Below are positions 24,582-37,600 of a stretch of DNA of 64,000 bases, in pieces; within the stretch, counting starts at the first letter, position 1; every line of letters starts with the position of its first letter. Made by a program: the position numbers and the translations under genes. The DNA is taken from positions 3,735,001-3,799,000 of the forward strand of contig NC_065573.1 of assembly GCF_937616625.2 (NCBI RefSeq), read 5' to 3'. The notes beneath the pieces are model-generated. The model was not told the origin of the DNA. It worked only from the letters and a program-made list of their open reading frames with translations, and ran no database searches. Origin of the DNA: Mercurialis annua. Taxonomy: Eukaryota; Streptophyta; Magnoliopsida; Malpighiales; Euphorbiaceae.

Positions 24582-27500
24582 TGTAATATCCCGTATTTTT
24601 TTGGCTTTTTCCAATGAGATTTCGGTAATTATTTGAGTCGTTCGTGGTTTGATTCGTGTCCGATTTTATACTGGGTCGGGTTGGTAATGTTTTGTTTAAT
24701 TTCTTGGTTAGGCCAACGTATCCATGCATGGTTTGAATTCTTTTGGCCCATGAAATTCTTAAGCCCATGCAAGTGAATTAGCTTGTTGCCTATAACCTGC
24801 TCTATTTTTATTATTTCAGCGTGCTGCATATTTTGTTTTTCTTATTTCCTTAATTGTAGGTCTCGTATTTAAATCATGTTTTTAACCCTAAATCATTCCC
24901 TCGTTCACTAAACCCTAGCCGCTTTGCACTCTAAAACGTCATGTGTATTCCCCTTCATCATTCCTTCCCGTTCTCTGCAAATATTTGCGTCATGGTGAGT
25001 TCGTTCTCATTCACAATCTATCCAAATAAATCTCTGGATCCGACAAGGCGTAATCGTTCATCGTTTGTTAATCGGTACGTCAAATTCTTTTTATTTCATT
25101 GTCACCATGGTTCTTATTGCGTGACTGTGTTCTTGCCAAAAGATTTTATTTTCTTATTACAGTAATTTAAGTGATTCATTGAGATAGTTTCAATTGTTAG
25201 TTTTAATGCATTCTCGATGTCGTTTCGGAACCGCTGTTATGATTTAATATCTCAGCTGCCATTAATGAGACTCCGTTTCTTGTTCATGTTTTTGATGTGT
25301 TGCTTATGATCTTGTTAAGCTTTTGATTATGGTCACTGTTATGTTGATGCTAAAGAATCATGGAAGCTTGTTATTTGAAAGTTTGGTGTTCATGTTTCTG
25401 TTTCTGTAACTCATGCTTTTGGGATTGATGATGAAGTTAGGCGGGAGAGTTTGACTTCAATGCCTTTGGGTTTCTATTACTTAATTTCTATTGGATTTGT
25501 TTACCTAATGTTGGGTTATTCATTACCTAAATAAAGGGTTTATAATATTGGTTAATTTATGATCAAGGAATTATTGGGTTATGTTTCTCGTTTTCTAAAT
25601 TTGATTATATTTCATGTCGGTTTTGCGTTGGAAATATGGTGGCAGAAGTAAATTTGGGTTATTTGTCTTGAATGTAAGTGATAGTTTAATGTCTAATATG
25701 GTCCTTAAATTGTTTTGTTTTAAATCAATTAATTACTTAAGTTAAATTCTAATTAATCACTTATATCTATTGTTAATTGATTTTGATTTTAATCTACGAA
25801 ATTTGTTCCGACTTTTAATTTGGCAATTTAATCATTAATTACGATTTTTAAATTACATTGGGCACCATTATTTTAAATTGGGAATTTATATTAATCTTAT
25901 TATAATTTAAATAATTTTAGATTTATTTATTTATTTTGAATATATATAAAGGGAATTGGAGATTTCATTTTAGTTTGAAAGTTTATCAAATTATTAATAT
26001 TATTTTTAAAACCTAAAAATAATATTTGAGTTATTTAAAATTAAATTGATAATTATTATTCAATTGATAAATTGAGATTTTTGGCTCTAAATACCAATGT
26101 GATTAAATTTATGTTTTTAACCTTTGGTTTCCGTTTCAAGTTATAAATTGACAAATTGAAATCGAGGATTATTTTATAATCTAAATTTATATAATATATA
26201 ATTACTCGGGAAATTATATTTGGTTTTAAATATCTTTTGGTTGTAACTTGGGTTACTTGAAGTTAAAGCTATTGGGTTCCGTTTTAAATATTTGGTTATT
26301 ATTTATCAAAGTTATTTCTTTGATTATAATCTATGGTTTATAATTGTATATAAATATATTTATTTTATCAAATTTATTTTTTGGGAATTATAAACTCTGT
26401 TTTATATTTTTGATAAAATATTTGGGTCGGGTTAGACTTGGGTCACCGACATGTGAGGTAGCTTGGTAGCTATTGACAACTCGGCTAACCTAATATCTAA
26501 GGAAATGGATTTAAGTTTTTATTTAAAAATATTATTTAAGTAATATTTTTCAGAACGGCTTTCAAAGCGGAAACCCAATAGACTTGGCTTATTTGTTTAT
26601 TTGAGTATTGTCTTACTCGATGTGGTTTGTTTTTGACTCGGGTCATTACGTGATTAATCGTTCATTCTATTCTGGCTTCGTTTATACTTGACTCGGTATT
26701 GTGCTAGTCCTATGTGATGTCTAGTACTCTCAAGAGTTAGGGGTTGATTTTAATATTGCTTTTACTCTGTTCTTAGACTCGTCGACTGTGCGTGCTTCGG
26801 AGTCGATTCAGGTTTTGTCGCTTGCCAGGTTTTCACGTGGATTAGCAAGCAGTGAGTTTGTAGTGCTATTTACCGCTTTATTAAGTACCGCATCATATTT
26901 TGATATTATAAATGTTTTTAAACTGTTTTAACGATTATGGATCTGGATTGAAACGAGCTACTCGATAGGCTTGTATCGAGACTGTGTGCACCGGTATATA
27001 CTTTGGGATCGGCAGACTATGGTCTTGCTCACTCTGGTAAATTGACGAGGATTTGTTCCCGTCCACTTTGGGTTTATTTTTCGGTATGCTATGGCATACT
27101 CACGCTGGGATCATTTCAATACTGTATTCCATAATCATATTATATATTAGTACAAATGGTTTTGATTTAAGGGTTTTATACTTAATAAATGTAAATAGTA
27201 TTGCGAACTCATCTCAGTATATATCTGACCCCCGTTGTTTCCCCATTTTTTCAGGTTTATTATTTTGAGCGAGTATGCTGATTTTCGATTCTTTATTCCT
27301 CAGAGGTTTACTTTATTTTAATAATTTATTAAACTGATTTCATTCTTAAACCGCAGTAGTAAACTAGAAGTCTATATTAATATAGTTGTTTGTCGGATTT
27401 GGTCTGACTGGTTTTATTTTATGCCTGGTCATGTTTTAATTGTTTAACTCTGGTTAAACATTATTTTTTTGATATAATTATATTTAAACTGTTAGTTTAA

Positions 27501-27642
27501 GTTGGAGTCTCGGTTGCCCCCGAGCATTAAATCTTCTGCAGGTATATGTTTTTTTTGTTTTCCGCAAGGCTTGCTACGGGTTTCGGTACGACCATACCCA
27601 TACCCTAGCGCCGGTCGCGATTCATGAAATTGGGTCGTGACA
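24582..27642 (+). mobile_element. 3' LTR of the LARD-like element
   Basis: It begins TGTAATATCCCG and ends GGGTCGTGACA. Against the 5' LTR it has about 2% substitutions in the segment I compared. It also carries roughly 20 extra bases near 24750 (a second AAGCCCATG context) that the 5' LTR lacks, and lacks about 11 bp in the AT-rich TAATTATTAATAATT run near 26050. The CTCGG/CCGAG stem (27509-27524) is intact here. Confidence 0.95.
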
Positions 27643-27647
27643 TAAAA
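27643..27647. repeat. Target-site duplication TAAAA, right copy
   Basis: This matches 17633-17637. The satellite then resumes with AAGATGAAACGCTTGG, exactly as expected for the interrupted HOR A copy (compare about 15950). Confidence 0.93.
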
Positions 27648-30600
27648 AGATGAAACGCTTGGATTTGTTTCGTAACGTTTATAAACGTTTGGCTTAAATT
27701 GCTAATAAGGTGAAACGCTTAGTTTTGTTTCGTAACATTTGTAAAGGTTTGGCTTAAATCACTAAAAATGTGAAACGTTTGGATTTGTTTCGTAACGTTT
27801 TAAACGTTTGGTTTTGTTTCGTAACGTTTGGCTTAAATCGCTAAAAAGGGGAAACGTTTGGATTTGTTTTGTAACATTTGTAAACGTTTGGCTTAAATTG
27901 CTAAAAAGGCAAAACGTTTCGATTTGTTTTGTAACATTTGTAAATGTTCGCTTAAATCGCTAAAAAGGTGAAAAGTTTGGATTTGTTTCGTCACGTTTGT
28001 AAATGTATAGCTTAAATCGCTAAAAAGGTTCAATGTTGGGATTTGTTTTGTAACGTTTGTAAACGTTTGGCTGAAATCGCTAAAAAGGTGAAACATTTGG
28101 ATTTGTTTCGTGACGTTTGTAAACGTTTGGCTTAAATAGCTAAAAAGGGAAAACGTTTGGATTTGTTTCGTAACGTTTGTAAATGTTTGGCCTAAATTGC
28201 TAAAAAGGTGAAACGCTTGGATTTGTTTCATAACGTTTGTAAACATTTGGCTTAAATCGCTAAAAAGGTGAAACGTTTGGATTTGTTAAGTAATGTTTGT
28301 AAACATTCGGCTTAAATCGTTAAAAAGGTGAAACAATTTGATTTGTTTCGTAACGTTTGTAAACGTTTGGCTTAAATCGGTAAAAAGGTGAAACGTTTGG
28401 ACTTGTTTTGTAACGTTTGTAAACCTTTGGCTTAAATCACTAAAAAGGTGAAACGGTTGGATTTGTTTCGTAACGTTTGTAAACGTTTGGCTTAAATTGA
28501 TAAAAAGGTGAAACGCTTGGATTTGTTTCGTATCGTTTGTAAATGTATGGCTTCAATCGCTAAAACATTTTGATTTGTTTCGTAACGTTTGTAAACATTG
28601 GGCTTAAATCGCTAAAAAGGTGAAACATTTTGATTTGTTTCGTAAAGTTTGTAAACGTTTGCCTTAAATTGCTAAAAAGGTGAAATGCTTGGATTTGTTT
28701 CGTAACGTTTATAAACATTTGGCATAAATTGCTATAAAGGTGAAGGATTAGTTTCGGAACGTTTGTAAACATTTGGCCTAAATTGCTAAAAAGATGAAAC
28801 GCTTGGATTTGTTTCGTAACGTTTGTAAATGTTTGGCTTAAATTGCTAATAAGGCGAAATGCTTGGTTTTGTTTCGTAGCATTTGTAAAGGTTTGGCTTA
28901 AATCACTAAAAATGTGAAACGTTTGGATTTGTTTCTTAACGTTTGAAATGTTTGGTTTTGTTTCGTAACGTTTGGCTTAAATCGCTAAAATGGGGAAACG
29001 TTTGGATTTGTTTTGTAACATTAGTAAACGTTTGGCTTAAATTGCTAAAAAGGCTTGGATTTGTTTCGTAACTTTTGTAAATGTTGGCTTAAATCGCTAA
29101 AAAGGTGAAAAGTTTGGATTTGTTTCATCTAGCTTGTAAATGTTTCGCTTAAATCGCTAAAAAGGTTCAATGTTTGGATTTGTTTTGTAACATTTGTAAA
29201 CGTTTGACTGAAATCGCTAAAAAGGTGAAACATTTGGATTTGTTTCGTGGCGTTTGTAAACATTTGGCTTAAATCGCTAAAAAGGTGAAATGTTTCGCTT
29301 TGTTACGTAACGTTTGTAAACGTTTGGCTTAAATCGCTAAAAAGGGGAAACGCTTGGATTTGTTTCGTAACGTTTGAAAACGTTTTGCTTATATTGCTAA
29401 AAAGGTGAAACGCTTGGATTTGTTTTGTATCCTTTTTACACGTTTGGCTAAAATTGCTAAAAATGTGAAAATTTGGATATGTTTCATAACATTTGTAAAT
29501 ATTTGGCTTAAATCGCTAAAAAGGTGAAACATGTGGATTTATTTCGTAATGTTTGTAAATGTTTGGCTTAAATCGCTAAAAAGGTGAAACGTTTGGATTT
29601 TTTTCGTAAAGTTTATTAATGTTTGGCTTTAATCGCTAATAAGCTGAAACGTTCGGATTTTATTCGTAACGTTTGTAAATGTTTGGAATAATTCCCTAAA
29701 AACGTGAAATGTTTTGATATATTTCGTAACATTTTAAACGTTTTACTTAAATCGCTAAAATGGGGAAACATTTGGATTTGTTTCGTAACGTTTGTAAACG
29801 TTCGGCAAAAATCTCTAAAAAGGTGAAATGTTTGGTTTTGTTTCGTATTGTTTGTAAACGTTCAGCTTAAATCGCTAAAAGGATGAAAAATTTGGATTTG
29901 TTTTGTAACGTTTGTATACGTTCGGCTTAAATTTCTAAAAAGGTGAAACGCTTGGATTTGTTTTGTAACGTTTGTAAACATTTGGCTTAAATTACTAAAA
30001 AGGTGAAACACTTGTATTTGTTTCGCAACGTTTGTAAACATTTGTCTTAAATTGATAAAAAGATGAATTTCTTGGATTTGTTTCATAACGTTTGTAAACA
30101 TTTAGCTTAAATTGCTATAAAGGTGAAACTCTTGGTTTTGTTTCGTAACATGTTTAAAGGTTTGGCTTAACTCACTAAAAATGTGAAACGTTTGGATTTG
30201 TTTCGTAACGTTTTATGCGTTTGGTTATCTTCCGTACCATTTGTAAACATTTTTTTTAAATCACTAAAAAGGTGAAACGTTTGGATTTGTTTTGTAACGT
30301 TTGTAAATGTTTGGCTAAAATTGCTAAAAAGGCGAAACGTTTAGATTTGTTTCGTAACGTTTGTAAACTTTTTATTTAAATCGCTAAAAAGGTGAAACAT
30401 TTGGATTTGTTTCGTAACGTTTGTAAATGTTTGGCTTATATCGCTAAAAAGGTGAAACGTTTGCATTTGTTTTGTAACGTTTGTAAATGTTTGGCTTAAA
30501 TCACTAAAAAGGTTCAACGTATGGATTTGTTTTCTAACGTTTGTAAACGTTTAGATTAAATCGCTAAAAAGGGGAAACATTTGGATTTGTTTCGTAACGT

Positions 30601-33600
30601 TTGTAAACGTTTGGCTTATATCGCTAAAAAGGTGAAACGTTTGGATTTGTTTCGTAACGTTTGTAAATGTTTGGCTTAAATCGCTGAAAAGGTGAAACGT
30701 TTGGATTTATTTCGTAATGTTTGTAAACGTTTGTCTTAAATTGCAAAAAAGGTGAAACGCTTGGATTTGTTTCGTAACGTTTTTTAACGTTTGACTTAAA
30801 TTGCTGAAAAGGTGAAACGCTTGGATTTGTTTCGTAACCTTTGTAAATGTTTTGCTTAAATCGCTAAAAAGGTGAAACGTTTGGATTTGTTTCGTAACGT
30901 TTGTAAACTTTTTGGCTTAAATCGCTCAAAAGGGAAAATGTTTGGATTTGTTTCGTAACGTTTGTAAATGTTTGGCTTAAATTGCTAAAAAGGTGAAACG
31001 CTTGGATTTGTTTCGTAACGTTTGTAAATGTTTGGCTTAAATTGCTAAAAAGGTGAAATGCTTGCATTTGTTTTGTGATGTTTGTAAACGTTTGGCTTAA
31101 ATTGCTAAAAAGGTGGAATGCTTGGTTTTGTTTCGTAACGTTTGTAAATGTTTGGCTTAAATCGCTAAAAATGTGAAACGTTTGAATTTGTTTCGTATCA
31201 TTTTAAACGTATGGTTTTGTTTCATAACGTTTGTTAACGTTTGGCTTAAATCGCTAAAAACGTGAAACATTTGGATTTGTTTCGGAACGTTTGTAAACGT
31301 TTGGTTTCAATCGCTTAAAAGGTGAATCGTTTGGTTTAAATCGCTAAAAAGGTGAAACATTAGATATGTTTCGAAACGTTTGTAAATGTTTGGCTTAAAT
31401 TGCTAAAGAGGTGAAATGTTTGGATTAAAATTGCTAAAAAGGTGAAACGTTTGGATTTGTTTCATAACGTTTGTAAACATTTGGCTTAAGTCGCTAAAAA
31501 GGTGAAACCTTTTGGATTTGTTTTGTAACGATTGTAAACGTTTTGTTTAAATTGCTAAAACGGTGAAACACTTGGATTTATTTCATAGCGTTTGTAAACA
31601 TTTGGCTTAAATCGCTAAAAAGGTGAAACGTTTGGATTTGTTTAGTAACCTTTGTAAACTTTCTGCTTAAATCGCAAAAAAGGTGAAACATTTTGTTTTG
31701 TTTCGCAACGTTTGTAAAAGTTCGGCTTATATAGCTAAAAAGGTGAAACGTTTGGTTTTGTTTCGTAACGTTTGTAAACGTTCATCTTAAATCGCTAAAA
31801 AGGGGAAACGTTTGGATTTGTTCCGTAACATTTGTAAATGTTTGGCTTAAATTGCTAAAAAGGTGACACGTTTGTATTTGTTTCGTAATGTTTGTAAACG
31901 TTTGGCTTAAATTACTAAGAAAGTCAAACGCTTGGATTTGGTTCGGAACGTTTGTAAACGTTTAGCTTAAATTGCTAGAAAGGTGAAACGCTTGGATTTG
32001 TTTCATAACGTTCGTAAACGTTTGGCTTAAATGGCTAAAAAGGTTAAAAGCTTGTTTTTGTTTCGTAACGTTTGTAAAGGTTTGGCTTAAATCGCTAAAA
32101 AGGTGAAACATTTGGATTTGTTTCGTAAAGTTTTAAACAAATGTAAACGTTTTTCTTAAATCGCTAAAAAGGTGAAACACTTGGTTTTTTTTCGTAACGT
32201 TTGTAAAGGTTTTGCTTAAATCGATAAAAATGTGAAACGTTTGGATTTGTTTTGTAACGTTTTAAAGGTTTGGTTTTGTTTCATAACGTTTGTAAACGTT
32301 TTGCTTAAATCACTAAAAAAGGTTTGGATTTGTTTCGTAATATCTGGAAACGTTTGGCATAAATTGCAAAAAAGGCGAAACGTTTGAATTTGTTCCATAA
32401 CGTTCGTAAATGTTTGACTTAAATTGCTAAAAAGGGAAAACGTTTGGATTTTTTTCGTAGCGGTTGTAAACGTTTGGCTTAAATTACTAAAAAGGTGAAA
32501 CGTTTGGCTTAAATTGCTAAAAACGTAAAACATTTTGTTTTGTTTCTTAACGTTCGTAAAGTTTTGGCTTAAATTGCTAAAAACGTGAAACGTTTTGTTT
32601 TGTTTCTTAACGTTTGTAAAGTTTTGGCTTAAATTGCTAAAAGTATGAAACATTTGAATTTGTTTCATAACGTTTTAAACATTTGGTTTTGTTTCGTAAT
32701 GTTTGTAAATAGTTGGCTAAAATCGCTAAAAAGGTGAAACGTTTGGATTTGTTTCGTAACGTTTGTAAATGTTTGGCTTAAATTGCTAAAAAGGCAAAAC
32801 GTTTGGATTTGTTTCGTAATGTTTGTAAACGTTTGGCTTAAATTGCTAAAAAGTGGAACCGTTTGGATTTGTTTCGTAACGTTTGTAAACGTTTGGCATA
32901 AATCACTAAAAAGGTGAAACATTTGGATTTGTTTCGTAACTTGTGTAAACGTTTGGCTTAAATCGCTAAAAAGGTGAAACGTTTCAATTTGTTTCGTAAC
33001 GTCTGTAAAATTTTGGCTTAAATCGCTAAAACAAAGAAACGTTTGGTTTTGTTTTGTAACGATTGTAAACGTTTGGTTAAATCGCTAAAAAGGTGAAACG
33101 TTTGGATTTGTTTTGTAACGTTTGTAAATGTTTGTTTTAAATTGCTAAAAAGGTGAAACGTTGGATTTGTTTTGTAACGTTTGTAAACGTTTGGCTTAAA
33201 TTGCTAAAAAGGTGAAACATTTTGATTTGTTTCTTAACGTTTGTAAACGTTTGGCTTAAATAGCTAAAAAGGTGAAACGTTTGGATTTGTTTCGAAACAT
33301 TTGTAAATGGTTGGCTTAAATCGCTAAAGAGGTGAAATGTTTGGATTTAAATAGCTAAAAAGGTAAAACGTTTGGATTTGTTTCTTAACTTTTGTAAACG
33401 TTTGGCTTAAATGGCTGAAAAGGTGAAACGTTCGGATTTATTTAGTGACGTTTGTAAACGTTTGGCTTAATTCGCTAAAAAGGTGAAATGTTTGGATCTA
33501 TTTTTTAACTTTTGTAAACGTTTGCCTTAAATCGCTAAAAAGGTGAAACATTTGGTTTTGTTTCTTAACGTTTGTAAACGTTTGGTTTAAATTGCTAAAA

Positions 33601-34605
33601 AGGTGAAATGCTTGGATTTGTTTCAAAGCATTTGTAAACATTTGGCTTAAATCGCTAAAAAGGTGAAACATTTGGATTTTATCGTAGCGTTTGTAAACGT
33701 TCTGCTTAAATCGCTAAAAAGGTGAAACATTTGCTTTTGTTTCGTACCGTTTGTAAACGTTCGGCTTATATAGCTAAAAAGGTGAAACGTTTGATTTTGT
33801 TTCGTAACGTTTCAGCTTAAACTGCTAAAAAGGGGAAACGTTTGGATTTGTTCCGTAACGTTTATAAATATTTGGCTTAAATTGCTAAAAAGGTGAAACG
33901 TTTGGATTTGCTTTGTAAACGATTTGTTTTGTTTCGTAATGTTTGTAAACGTTTGGCTTAAATCGCTAAAAATGTGAAACGTTTGGATTTATCTTGAAAC
34001 ATTTTAACCGTTAGATTTTGTTTCGTAACGTTTGTGAACGTTTGGTTTAAATCGCAAAAAAGTTGAAATGTTTGGATTTGTTTCGTAACGTTTGTAAACG
34101 TTTGGCTTAAATTGCTAAAAAGGGGAAACGTTTGGATTTGTTTCGTAACGTTTGTAAACGTTTGGCTTAAATTGCTAAAAAGATGAAATGCTTGGATTTG
34201 TTACGTAACTTTTGTAAACGTTTGGCTTCAATCGAAAAAAATATAAAACGTTTGGATTTGTTTCATAACGTTTCTAAACGTTTGGTTTCAATCGCTAAAA
34301 AGGTGAAATGTTTGGATTTGTTTCGTATCGTCTGTAAAAGTTTGCCTTAAATGGCTAAAAAGGTGAAACGTTTGTATTTGTTTCATAACGTTTGTAAAGA
34401 TTTGGCTTATATTACTAAAAAAGTGAAACGCTTGGATTTGTTTCGTAACGTTTGTAAACGTTTGGCTTAAATCGCTAAAAAGGTGAAACGTTTGGATTTG
34501 CTTCGTAATGTTTGTTAACGTTTGGCTTCAATCACAAAAAATGGGAAATGTTTGGATTTGTTTTGTAACGTTTGTATACGTTTGGCTTGAATCGCTAAAA
34601 TATGG
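27643..34605 (+). repeat. 60-bp satellite array, block 3 (plus orientation, mostly diverged)
   Basis: About 116 monomers. The first ~0.7 kb completes the HOR A copy cut by the LARD-like element (27893-28246 resembles 9118-9357). After that, monomers are more diverged, with irregular lengths, and I see no long-period repeat. This is the usual look of old flanking satellite. It runs to the orientation switch. Confidence 0.96.
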
Positions 34606-34612
34606 AAACGTT
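34606..34612. other. Satellite orientation switch inside an AAACGTT box
   Basis: Left of this point monomers read GGCTTGAATCGCTAAAA on the plus strand. Right of it they read as reverse complement (TTTTAGTGATTTAAGCC). The shared bases are AAACGTT, the core of the self-complementary box found three times per monomer, and no foreign sequence lies between. The nearest arms, about 30 nt each (34581-34610 and 34627-34657), are inverted copies separated by about 16 nt. Confidence 0.95.
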
Positions 34613-37600
34613 ACGAAATAAATCCAAACGTTTCCCCATTTTAGTGATTTAAGCCAAACGTTTACAAACGTTACAAAACAAATCCAAACGTTTCACCTTT
34701 TTAGCGATTTAAGCCAAACGTTTACAAACGTTACGAAATAAAACCAAATGTTTATAACGTTATGAAACAAATCCAAACTTTTCACATTTTTAGCGATTTA
34801 AGCCAAACGTTTACAAACGTTACTGAACAAAACCAAACGTTTCACATTTTTAGCGATTTAAGCAAAACGTTTACAAATGCTACGAAACAAATCCAAGTGT
34901 TTCACCTTTTTAGCGATTTAAGCCAAACGTTTACAAAAGTTACGAAACAAATCCAAGTGTTTCACAATTTTAGCAATTTAAGACAAACGTTTACAGACGT
35001 TACGAAACAAATCGAAACGTTTCACCTTTTTAGCGATTTAAGCCAAAAGTTTAAAAATGTTACGAAATAAAACCAAACGTCTAACCTTTTTAGTGATTTA
35101 AGCCAAATCTTTAAAACGTTACGAAATAAAGCGAAACGTTTACAAACATTACGGAACAAAAAGAAACGTTTCACATTTTTAGCAATGTAAGTCAAAAGTT
35201 TACAAATGTTAAGAAACAAATCCAAACGTTTCACCTTTTTAGCGATTGAAGCCAAACATTTACAAACGTTACGAAACAAATCCAAACGTTTCCCCATTAT
35301 AGCAATTTAAGCCAAACCTTTATAAAAGTTACGAAACAAAACCAAACGTTAACAAACTTACGAAACATATCCAAACGTTTCACCTTTTTAGCGATTTAGG
35401 CCAAACATTTCCAAACTTTTCGAAACAAATCCAAACGTTTTACCTTTTTAGAGATTTAAGCCAAATGTTTGCAAACTTTCGAAACAAATCCAAACGTTTC
35501 CCCTTTTTAGCGATTTAAGCCAAACTTTTACAAACGTTACGGAACAAAACCAAACTTTTAAAACTTTACTAAATAAATCCAAACGTTTCTAATTTTTAGA
35601 TATTTAAACCAAACCTTTACAAACATTAAGAAACAAAACCATGTTTTTCACCTTTTTAGCAATTTAAGCTAAACATTTACAAACGTTACGAAACAACTTC
35701 AAGCGTTTCACCTTTTTAGCATTTTAAGCCAAACGTTTACAAACGTTCCGAAACAAATCCAAGTGTTTCAGCTTTTTTTTAATTTAAGCCAAACGTTTAC
35801 AAACGTTACAAAACAAATCCAAACGTTTCACCTTTTTAGCGATTTCAGCCGAACGTTTACAAACATTACGAAACAAATCCAAACATTTCACCTTTTTTGC
35901 AATTTAAGCGGAACATTTACAAACGTTACAATACAAATCCAAACGTTTTCCCATTTTAGTGCTTTAAGATAAACTTTTAAAACGTAACGAAACAAATCCA
36001 AACATTTACCTTTTTAGCGATTTATGCCAAACGTTTACAAACGTTACGAAACAAATCCAAATGTTTCCCTTTTTTAGCGATTGAAACCAAACGTTTACAA
36101 ACGTTATGAAACAAATCCAAACGTTTCACCTATTTAGCGATTTAAACCAAATGTATACAAGCGTTACGAAACAAATCCAAAAGTTTCACCTTTTTAGCGA
36201 TTTAAGCCAAACGTTTACAAAGGTTATAAAACAAATCCAAATGCTTCACCTTTTTAGCAATTTAAGCCAAACGTTTACAAATATTGCGAAACAAAGCGAA
36301 GCGTATCACCTTTTTAGTAATTTAAGCCAAACGTTTACAAATGGTACGAAACAAATCCAAACGTTTCACCTTTTTAGCAATATAAGCCAAACGTTTACAA
36401 ACGCTATGAAAGAAATCCAAACGTTTAGCGATTTAAGCCGAACGTTTACAAACGTTACAAAAAAACGTTTCACATTTTTAGTAATTTAAGCCAAACGTTA
36501 ACAAACGTTACGAAACATATCCAAACGTTTACAAACATTACGGAACAAAAAGAAACGTTCCACAGTTTTAGCAATTTAAGCCAAACGTTTACAAACGTTA
36601 CGAAACAAATCCAAACGTTTCACCTTTTTAGCGATTGAAGTCAAACGTTTACAAACGTTAAGAAACAATTCCAAACGTTTCCCCATTTTAGCAATTTAAG
36701 CGAAACGTTTATAAACGTTACGAAACAAAACCAAACGTTTACAAACGTTACGAAACAAATCCAAATGTTTACAAATGTTACGAAACAAATCGAAACGTTT
36801 CCGCATTTTAGCAATTTAAGCCAAACGTTTACAAAATTTACGAAACAAATCCAAACGTTTCCACTTTTTAGAGATTTAAGCCAAACGTTTACAAACATTA
36901 CTAAAGAAATCCAAACGTTTCACATTTTTCGCGATTTAAGCCACATTTGCAAATATTACGGAATAAAAATAAATGTTTCACATTTTTAGCAATTTAAGCC
37001 AAACGTTTACAAATGTTGCAAAACAAATCCAAATGTTTCTCTTTATAGCGATTTAAGCCAAACGTTTACAAACTTTACAAAACAAACCCAAATGTTTTGC
37101 GTTTTTAGCGATTTAAGCCAAGAGTTTACAAACGTTATGAAATAAATCCCAAAGTTTTGCCTTTTTAGCGATTTAAGCCAAATATTTACATACATTACGA
37201 AAGAAATCCAAACGTTTCCCTTTTTAGCGATTTAAGCCAAACGTTTACAAATATGACAAACAAAACCAAATGTTTAACCTCTTTAGCAATTTAAGCCAAA
37301 TCATTAAAATGTTATGAAATAAATCCAAACGTTTACAGACATTAGGGAACAAAAACAAACATTTCACATTTTTAGCAATTTAAGCCAAACATTTATAAAC
37401 GTTGCAAAACAAATCCAAACGTTTCTCTTTTTTAGCTATTGAAGCCAATTATATACAAACGTTACGAAATAAATCCAAACGTTTCCCCATTTTAGCGATT
37501 TAAGCCAAACGTTTATAAACATTACGAATAAAAACCAAACGTTTACAAACGTTACGAAACAAATCCAAACGTTTACAAACTTACGAAACAAATCCGAACG

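Larger units (their letters stand above)
17638..27642 (+). mobile_element. Complete non-autonomous LTR retrotransposon (LARD-like), 10,005 bp
   Basis: The element has two long LTRs (3,053 and 3,061 bp), a primer-binding site, a 3.9-kb interior, a polypurine tract and a perfect 5-bp target duplication, TAAAA. The interior has no gag, protease, RT, RNase H or integrase motif in any frame; its longest open frame is 88 codons with no recognisable similarity. Long LTRs around a structured but non-coding interior fit the LARD (large retrotransposon derivative) class. The first ~145 bp after the 5' LTR and the last ~35 bp before the 3' LTR match the equivalent parts of the gag-pol element at 56.5-64 kb, which points to a Tekay-like helper. 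It interrupts a HOR A copy, so it inserted after that repeat had formed. Confidence 0.93.

Noticed and set aside
34606..34612. Mobile element or gene at the orientation switch
   Set aside because: Satellite continues on both sides to the base, with no insert, no target duplication and no unique sequence.
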